NCBI RefSeq assembly: GCF_019947135.1
Contig: NZ_JAGSHT010000017.1
Coordinates: 62,001 to 126,000 of the forward strand
Source of the DNA: Occultella gossypii
Lineage (GTDB): Bacteria > Actinomycetota > Actinomycetes > Actinomycetales > Beutenbergiaceae
DNA: 64,000 nt
Direction: 5' to 3'
Shown: positions 59,741 to 64,000 of the stretch, one piece after another
How the letters are laid out: the number at the start of each line of letters is the position of its first letter
How positions within the stretch are numbered: position 1 is the first letter of the stretch
Made by a program: the position numbers and the translations under genes
Notes under the pieces: generated by a model
What the model saw: the letters and a program-made list of their open reading frames with translations, nothing else
The model's database searches: none
What the model was told of the DNA's origin: nothing

Positions 59741-61087
59741 GTGACCGCGTCAGTCGACACCGCACCGAAGCCCTTCGTGCCCCTGGGACGCCGGTTCGTC
59801 GCCCTCTTCGCCTCGACCGCCTCCTCCAACCTGGCCGACGGGATCCTGCTGGTGGCCGTGCCGCTGATCGGACTCGGGCTGACCACCTCCCCGCTTCGGA
59901 TCTCGCTGCTCTCGGCCGCGACCTGGCTGCCCTGGCTGCTGCTCGGTCTGTACGCGGGTGCGCTGATCGATCGCGGTGATCGACGCCGGATCATGCTCGT
60001 GGCGATGGCGCTGCGCATGGTGGTGCTCGCCCTCGCGACGGGCGCCGCACTCGCCGATGCGTTGACCATGCCGGTCCTGCTCGGCCTGCTGCTCGTGTTC
60101 GGCGCCGCCGAGGTGTTCGCGGACACCGCCGCGGGCACCCTCATCCCGGCGGTGACACCGCGGTCACGCCTGGCCTCCGGTAACGGCCGACTGCTCGGCG
60201 TCCAGCAGGTCGCGAACCAGTTCGTGGGCGCGCCGCTGGGCGGCTTCCTGCTCACCGTCGGGCCGGCCTGGGCGTTCGGCGTACCGGGGCTGCTCTGCGG
60301 CATCGCGATCGGGTGCATCGGCCTGGGGCTGCGGGGGTCATACCGGGCGGGCGATCATGTGGGCGGGGTCCGCGCGACGCAGCGGGCGCGACGCAGCGGG
60401 TCCGAGGATGCGGCGCCCGCCGAGTCGATGGGCGCCCGGATCCGGGAGGGTCTGCGCTACCTGCTCGGTCACCGCGTGCTGCGGCCTCTGGTGATCACCG
60501 GGGCCGCGATGAACCTGGCGAACACCGCCTACTTCGCCGTGTTCGTGCTGTGGCTCGTCGGGCCGACCTCGGCCGTCGGCCTCACCGAGCAGATGTACGC
60601 GATCCTCATCACGACCGTGGCGATCGGGGCCGTGCTCGGCTCGGTGCTGGCCGAGCACCTGCTCGAACGGGTCAGCGAGACGCGTCTGCTCGCGATCGTC
60701 TGGACCGTCAACTCGGCACTGCTCGCCGTCCCGGTCCTGGTGCCGAACGCGTGGGTGATCGGCGCCGCGTTCGTGGTGGTCGGTTTCACCAACATGGTCG
60801 GCAACGTGATCACCAGAGCCATGCGCCAGCGCCTGATCCCGGACGCCATGCTCGGGCGGGTCGGCGGGGCGTCGGCCACTCTCATGTACGGCACGATGCC
60901 CATCGGCGCCCTGCTCGGCGGCGTGGTCGGGGAGGCGTTCGGGCTGCCGACCGTGTTCCTCGGCACCGTCGCGGTCTGCCTGGTCTTCGTCGCCTATGTG
61001 ATGGCCCGGGTCACCCCGGCCGTGGTGGCACAGGCCGACGCGGACCGAGCCGCCATGGAGGATGCGGCCGTCGGCACCGGGGGCTGA
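59741..61087 (+). CDS. MFS transporter (drug efflux-like)
   Basis: A 448-residue major facilitator with about twelve hydrophobic helices. The loop 2-3 motif reads YAGALIDRGDRRRIMLVAMA, a typical MFS motif A. Helices 1-6 and 7-12 are split by a basic cytoplasmic loop (RATQRARRSGSEDAAPAESM). The layout resembles the enterobactin/multidrug exporter-like MFS_3 group. Substrate is unknown. Regulation by the divergent wHTH gene suggests inducible efflux. The GTG at 59741 has GAGGAG upstream. Confidence 0.9.
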   Translation: MTASVDTAPKPFVPLGRRFVALFASTASSNLADGILLVAVPLIGLGLTTSPLRISLLSAATWLPWLLLGLYAGALIDRGDRRRIMLVAMALRMVVLALATGAALADALTMPVLLGLLLVFGAAEVFADTAAGTLIPAVTPRSRLASGNGRLLGVQQVANQFVGAPLGGFLLTVGPAWAFGVPGLLCGIAIGCIGLGLRGSYRAGDHVGGVRATQRARRSGSEDAAPAESMGARIREGLRYLLGHRVLRPLVITGAAMNLANTAYFAVFVLWLVGPTSAVGLTEQMYAILITTVAIGAVLGSVLAEHLLERVSETRLLAIVWTVNSALLAVPVLVPNAWVIGAAFVVVGFTNMVGNVITRAMRQRLIPDAMLGRVGGASATLMYGTMPIGALLGGVVGEAFGLPTVFLGTVAVCLVFVAYVMARVTPAVVAQADADRAAMEDAAVGTGG

Positions 61088-61125
61088 CCAACACCACGCC
61101 CGGGTGGCGTGGTCTACTGGCCGCC

Positions 61126-62100
61126 ATGCAGGTTCGCCCAGCCATCCCCGCCGACGTGGAGAGGTCCCGGGACAGGTTCGACGACCTGCTGCCCGACCGA
61201 TGGCGCCGTGGCAACAACCGGCGTTCCTTCGTCGCGGTCGATCCGGACGGACGCGTGCTCGGCCACTGCCGCGGGATCGATAACGACTTCCACCCCGCCT
61301 CGCGTGTGCTCGTGGTCGATCTGCTGCCCGAAGCTCGCGGGCACGGCGTCGACGACGAGTTGCTCCGTGCGCAGGTCGCGGTCTCATCGCTGCCCCTCCA
61401 TCTGAAACTCACGGAGCCGGATCGGGACCTGCGCGCTCTGGCCGAGCGTCACGGCGGCGTCGCGATCCAGGCGATGCCGCCATGGCGGTACCTCGTGGGT
61501 CCCGAGCTGCGGGCGTGGGCGGCCGCGCAACCACCGCCGGAGGGCTCGGTAGGACCGATCCGGAACACCGAGCGTGAGGCGGCACTCGAACTCTTCCTCG
61601 AGAACTACACAGCCCAGCACGCGGCATGGTCGCCGGCCGCGCCGATCGACCGGCTCAAGACAGAGTTCGCCGCGGACTTCACCGCCGGTTCGGACAACGC
61701 CTTCGATCCGGTGTCCAGTGTGGCGCTGCGGCGGCACGACCGGCTCGCAGCGCAGGCCCTGCTGTACCTGCCCGACCCGGAGGATCCGAGCGGCGGACGC
61801 GAGCTCGGACTCCAGTCCCGACCGTACGCCGGCCCCGGCGCCCGAGCCGACCTGGAAGCGTGCCTGGCCGCAGTGATCGGCCGGGCAGCCGACGGTGATG
61901 TGCTCCTCATCGACTCCCACCTCACCGAACGCACCGAGTTCCAGATGATGGAGCAGGTACCCGGACCCGCGCCGGGTGGCAGCTGGACCGCCATCGTCGC
62001 GATCGGCGTCCCCGGCGGCACGGAACCCATTCCGCTGCCGCGCGACCTCATCCCCGAGGAAGCCGCCTGGATCCGAGGTACAGCCCAGCCGGGCAGCTGA
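61126..62100 (+). CDS. GNAT-like acetyltransferase family protein
   Basis: A 324-residue protein. The N-terminal half looks like a weak GNAT domain (MQVRPAIPADVERSRDRFDD, FVAVDPDGRVLGHCRGIDND, VLVVDLLPEARGHGVDDELL, the last resembling the acetyl-CoA loop). The second half resembles a tandem, more decayed copy of the fold. Several glycines of the CoA-binding loop are missing. The substrate is unknown. The ATG at 61126 follows the MFS gene by 38 bases and begins the domain. It is likely in the same transcript. Confidence 0.7.
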   Translation: MQVRPAIPADVERSRDRFDDLLPDRWRRGNNRRSFVAVDPDGRVLGHCRGIDNDFHPASRVLVVDLLPEARGHGVDDELLRAQVAVSSLPLHLKLTEPDRDLRALAERHGGVAIQAMPPWRYLVGPELRAWAAAQPPPEGSVGPIRNTEREAALELFLENYTAQHAAWSPAAPIDRLKTEFAADFTAGSDNAFDPVSSVALRRHDRLAAQALLYLPDPEDPSGGRELGLQSRPYAGPGARADLEACLAAVIGRAADGDVLLIDSHLTERTEFQMMEQVPGPAPGGSWTAIVAIGVPGGTEPIPLPRDLIPEEAAWIRGTAQPGS

Positions 62101-62216
62101 CCGTCGCAGTTCGGATTCGAGACCGAGCGTGCGCTTGTGCGGCACATCCGGGCCGTGCGCCGCACAATCGCGCGCTCGCGGCCCAGCACCCCCTGGCGCC
62201 TCCCCACGAAGGCCGT

Positions 62217-62228
62217 GAAAGCGCTTAC
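62217..62228. promoter_or_regulatory. LacI-type operator overlapping the lacI-type gene leader
   Basis: GAAAGCGCTTAC is a near-palindrome around AAGCGCTT and is close to the classic LacI/CcpA-type operator GAAAGCGCTTTC. It lies nine bases before the ATG of the adjacent LacI-family gene, over the ribosome-binding region or just after a promoter, so autorepression is likely. A similar AAAGCGC site occurs at 63813. Confidence 0.55.
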
Positions 62229-62237
62229 CCTGGTGCC

Positions 62238-63260
62238 ATGCCCTCGGTCACCCTCAGCGACGTCGCCCGCGAGGCCGGCGTCTCCCTCGCGACCGCTTCG
62301 CGCGCCATCAACGGCAGCGCCAACCGCACGGTCCGGCCCGAACTGCGGGAGCGGGTGCTCGCCGCGGCCGCGGCACTGCACTACTCACCGGACGCGAACG
62401 CCCAGGCGATGGCACGCGGCCGCACCACCACGATCGGCCTGATCGTGCACGACATCGCGGACCCCTACTTCTCCTCGATCGCCGCCGGCGTCACCGCCGC
62501 TGCCGAGCAGGCCGGGCTCATGGTCACCCTCGCGAGCACGGGCCACGACCCGGAGCGCGAGATCGCCTTCATCGAAGTACTCCAGAGCCAGCGGGCGCGG
62601 GCGATCGTGATGGCGGGTGGCCGGACCGACGACGAGGCCGTCAACGACCGCCTCCGAGCCGCCCTCGCCGCCTACCGAGCCGGCGGCGGTGCGGTCGCCA
62701 TGATCGGGCAGCCGCTGTTCGACGTCGACACGGTCGTGATCGAGAACGCCGCCGGGGCCGCGGACCTGGCCGGGGCGCTGCACGGCGCCGGCTACCGCCG
62801 GTTCGCGGCCCTCGCCGGCCCGGCCGGCCACCTCACCGCTCGGGACCGGATGGACGGGTTCGCGGCCGGCCTGGCCACCCACGACGCAGCACTGTCCCCC
62901 GAGCACATCGTGCGCTCGGCGTTCACCCGCGACGGCGGCTACGAGGGCATGCGCCAACTGCTCGAGTCGGGCGCCGCCGTCGACGTGGTCTTCGCCGTCA
63001 ACGACGTGATGGCCGTCGGTGCCATGGCCGCCGCGCGCGATGCGGGCGTCGCGGTCGGCACCGGGATCGGGATCGCCGGCTTCGACGACATCGTCACGCT
63101 GCGGGACCTGACGCCGTCGCTGACCACGGTGCGGGTGCCGCTGCTCGAGGTCGGGACCGCCGCCACCGAACTGACCCTGGCCGAGCCTGCGCTCGAGCCC
63201 CGCATCCAGCAGGTCGCGAGCACCGTGGTCCTGCGCGACTCCACGCCGCCGCGGACCTGA
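62238..63260 (+). CDS. LacI family transcriptional regulator
   Basis: A 340-residue repressor. The HTH reads TLSDVAREAGVSLATASRAI and the hinge region HYSPDANAQAMARGRTTTIG. The sugar-binding domain has GLIVHDIADPYFSSIAAGVT, a core of alternating strands, and the effector-loop GIAGFDDIVTLRDLTPSLTT. Similar AAAGCGC-type operators lie upstream of this gene and of the Gfo/Idh/MocA gene downstream, so it likely controls a sugar or inositol-type pathway that starts at the right edge. It ends before a convergent terminator-like hairpin. Confidence 0.93.
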   Translation: MPSVTLSDVAREAGVSLATASRAINGSANRTVRPELRERVLAAAAALHYSPDANAQAMARGRTTTIGLIVHDIADPYFSSIAAGVTAAAEQAGLMVTLASTGHDPEREIAFIEVLQSQRARAIVMAGGRTDDEAVNDRLRAALAAYRAGGGAVAMIGQPLFDVDTVVIENAAGAADLAGALHGAGYRRFAALAGPAGHLTARDRMDGFAAGLATHDAALSPEHIVRSAFTRDGGYEGMRQLLESGAAVDVVFAVNDVMAVGAMAAARDAGVAVGTGIGIAGFDDIVTLRDLTPSLTTVRVPLLEVGTAATELTLAEPALEPRIQQVASTVVLRDSTPPRT

Positions 63261-63302
63261 TCCCACCCGACTACGGCACGTAGACGCACCGCGACCGGCA
63301 GA

Positions 63303-63337
63303 TCGACGGGCGCGCGCACGCGCGCCGCGCCCGTCGA
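63303..63337. terminator. hairpin between convergent lacI-type and LEA-like genes
   Basis: TCGACGGGCGCG (63303-63314) pairs perfectly with CGCGCCCGTCGA (63326-63337) around an 11-base loop. It lies between two convergent genes and could end transcription from both sides. Confidence 0.75.
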
Positions 63338-63348
63338 CCGCTGGCGGA

Positions 63349-63639
63349 TCAGGCGGGCGGCGTCGGCGTCCCCGGACCCGAATCGGCCTCGGGAGCGGGC
63401 GCCGGAGCGGCGGGCGCCTCGACGTCCTCGTCGCCGTCGAAGCGGTCCTTGACGTCCTCGATCACGTCACCGGCCTTCTCCTTGACATCCTCGAAGACGT
63501 CCCCGGCCTTCTCCTTCACGTCCTCGAAGACGTCCCCGGCCTTGTCCGCGAGACCTTCGACGGCGGGGCCGACCTTGCTCTTCGCGCCCTCGAGCGCCTC
63601 GCTCGCCTTGTCCTTGAAGTCGTTGAACATGTCCGACAT
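63349..63639 (-). CDS. LEA-like/YtxH-like small protein with 11-residue repeats
   Basis: A 96-residue hydrophilic protein. After FNDFKDKASEALEGAKSKVG come three near-identical 11-residue repeats (KAGDVFEDVKE, KAGDVFEDVKE, KAGDVIEDVKD). Such 11-mers form amphipathic helices in late-embryogenesis-abundant (group 3) and apolipoprotein-like proteins that protect membranes or proteins under dehydration. The C-terminus is acidic and Pro/Ala-rich. The DNA repeat has a 33-base period (63438-63540). The ATG at 63639 has GGAGG eight bases upstream. No operon partner is seen. Confidence 0.82.
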   Translation of the reverse strand: MSDMFNDFKDKASEALEGAKSKVGPAVEGLADKAGDVFEDVKEKAGDVFEDVKEKAGDVIEDVKDRFDGDEDVEAPAAPAPAPEADSGPGTPTPPA

Positions 63640-63812
63640 CGATTCGTCCTCCGGGTTCGCATCGGTTGCTGCAGTGCGGGCCCAGCATGGCGCGATGGTG
63701 CGGTGGCCACAATGGGGAGGCCGACCCAGCACCCTGCCGACGACCATCCGCACCCGCCGCACTCACCCGAAGTGGCAGATCTTGACGTCCACCGACCCCG
63801 GCCGTACGCTAC

Positions 63813-63826
63813 GGAAAGCGCATTCC
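63813..63826. promoter_or_regulatory. LacI-type operator upstream of the Gfo/Idh/MocA gene
   Basis: GGAAAGCGCATTCC is an imperfect palindrome with GGAA and TTCC arms and a GCGC centre. It shares AAAGCGC with the site in front of the lacI-type gene at 62217-62228. It lies 51 bases upstream of the oxidoreductase start. The 238-base gap 63640-63877 holds no gene besides this control region. Confidence 0.5.
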
Positions 63827-63877
63827 AACGCGGGAGTGCTTCACTCCCCCACCGATTCCCAGGAGACGACGATCCCG

Positions 63878-64000
63878 ATGACGACCCGCACCCTCCGCAT
63901 CGCCATGAACGGCATCACCGGCCGCATGGGCTACCGCCAGCACCTGCTCCGCTCGATCCTGCCGATCCGGGAGGCGGGTGGCGTGGTCCTCGAGGACGGC
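63878..64000 (+). CDS. Gfo/Idh/MocA family oxidoreductase (5' part only)
   Basis: The first 41 codons of a gene that runs off the right edge: TLRIAMNGITGRMGYRQHLL followed by RSILPIREAGGVVLEDG. This N-terminus, with a degenerate GxxGxxG nucleotide-binding motif, is typical of an actinobacterial Gfo/Idh/MocA sugar dehydrogenase subgroup. AGGAGACGACGATCCC precedes the ATG. An adjacent LacI operator suggests sugar-inducible expression. Confidence 0.8.
   Translation, partial: MTTRTLRIAMNGITGRMGYRQHLLRSILPIREAGGVVLEDG

Noticed and set aside
60313-61125. N-terminal extension of the GNAT-like frame
   Set aside because: It runs through the MFS gene in another frame and has shadow composition.
63438-63540. 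Possible CRISPR array because of 33-base periodic repeats
   Set aside because: The repeats are contiguous, have no spacers and encode 11-residue protein repeats.

Overview
The window is 64 kb of very GC-rich chromosome from a Gram-positive actinobacterium, most likely an aerobic, menaquinone-using member of the Micrococcales. Support for this comes from the scattered menaquinone genes next to nuo, the ResB/CcsB (system II) cytochrome c maturation genes, a 32-residue bS22 ribosomal protein, an excisionase-like HTH gene near proC, an MshA-like glycosyltransferase, radA-disA-mutY synteny and frequent GTG starts with GTGA overlaps. I see no rRNA, intact tRNA, insertion sequence, prophage or CRISPR array. 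The species assignment is inference.

Region 1 (1-21.7 kb) is a respiratory block. On the minus strand are menJ-nuoABCD (nuoD runs off the left edge). The menaquinone genes menG, menF, menD, menC, menB, menE and menA are spread over about 12 kb on both strands, with a PDZ serine protease, an LLM-class oxidoreductase, a DUF3048 lipoprotein and small membrane proteins between them. Next come resA-ccdA-resB-ccsB for cytochrome c maturation, preceded by a histidine phosphatase. Together these genes make the quinone, the dehydrogenase that reduces it, and the machinery that attaches haem to cytochromes c. No menH or menI thioesterase is visible.

Region 2 (21.7-40 kb) is housekeeping: a divergent MarR/YceI pair, a glutaredoxin, a SerB-like HAD phosphatase, bS22, an excisionase-like HTH protein, AcuC, TrkH-TrkA potassium uptake, proC, a nitrilase-fold protein that lacks the canonical cysteine, a cardiolipin synthase-like gene split by one in-frame amber codon, radA, disA, mutY and several anchored or hypothetical proteins.

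Region 3 (39.5-64 kb) is carbon utilisation. A SorC-type regulator faces glpD-glpF-glpK, with paired operator-like sites between them. A GH43 glycosidase is translationally coupled to a LacI regulator fused to a DUF6807/PmoA-like domain, followed by a dehydrogenase and an AEC transporter. Then come an MshA-like glycosyltransferase, a tyrosyl-tRNA synthetase with a degenerate KMSKS loop and a leader-peptide/hairpin upstream, and a xylose operon (xylA-xylB-cupin-prenyltransferase) facing a ROK repressor. The end holds a wHTH/MFS pair, a GNAT-like protein, a second LacI regulator, an 11-mer-repeat LEA-like protein and the start of a Gfo/Idh/MocA oxidoreductase. The least ordinary items are the LacI-DUF6807 fusion, the amber codon, the nitrilase pseudoenzyme candidate, the tyrS leader, and nested inverted repeats in two intergenic gaps.
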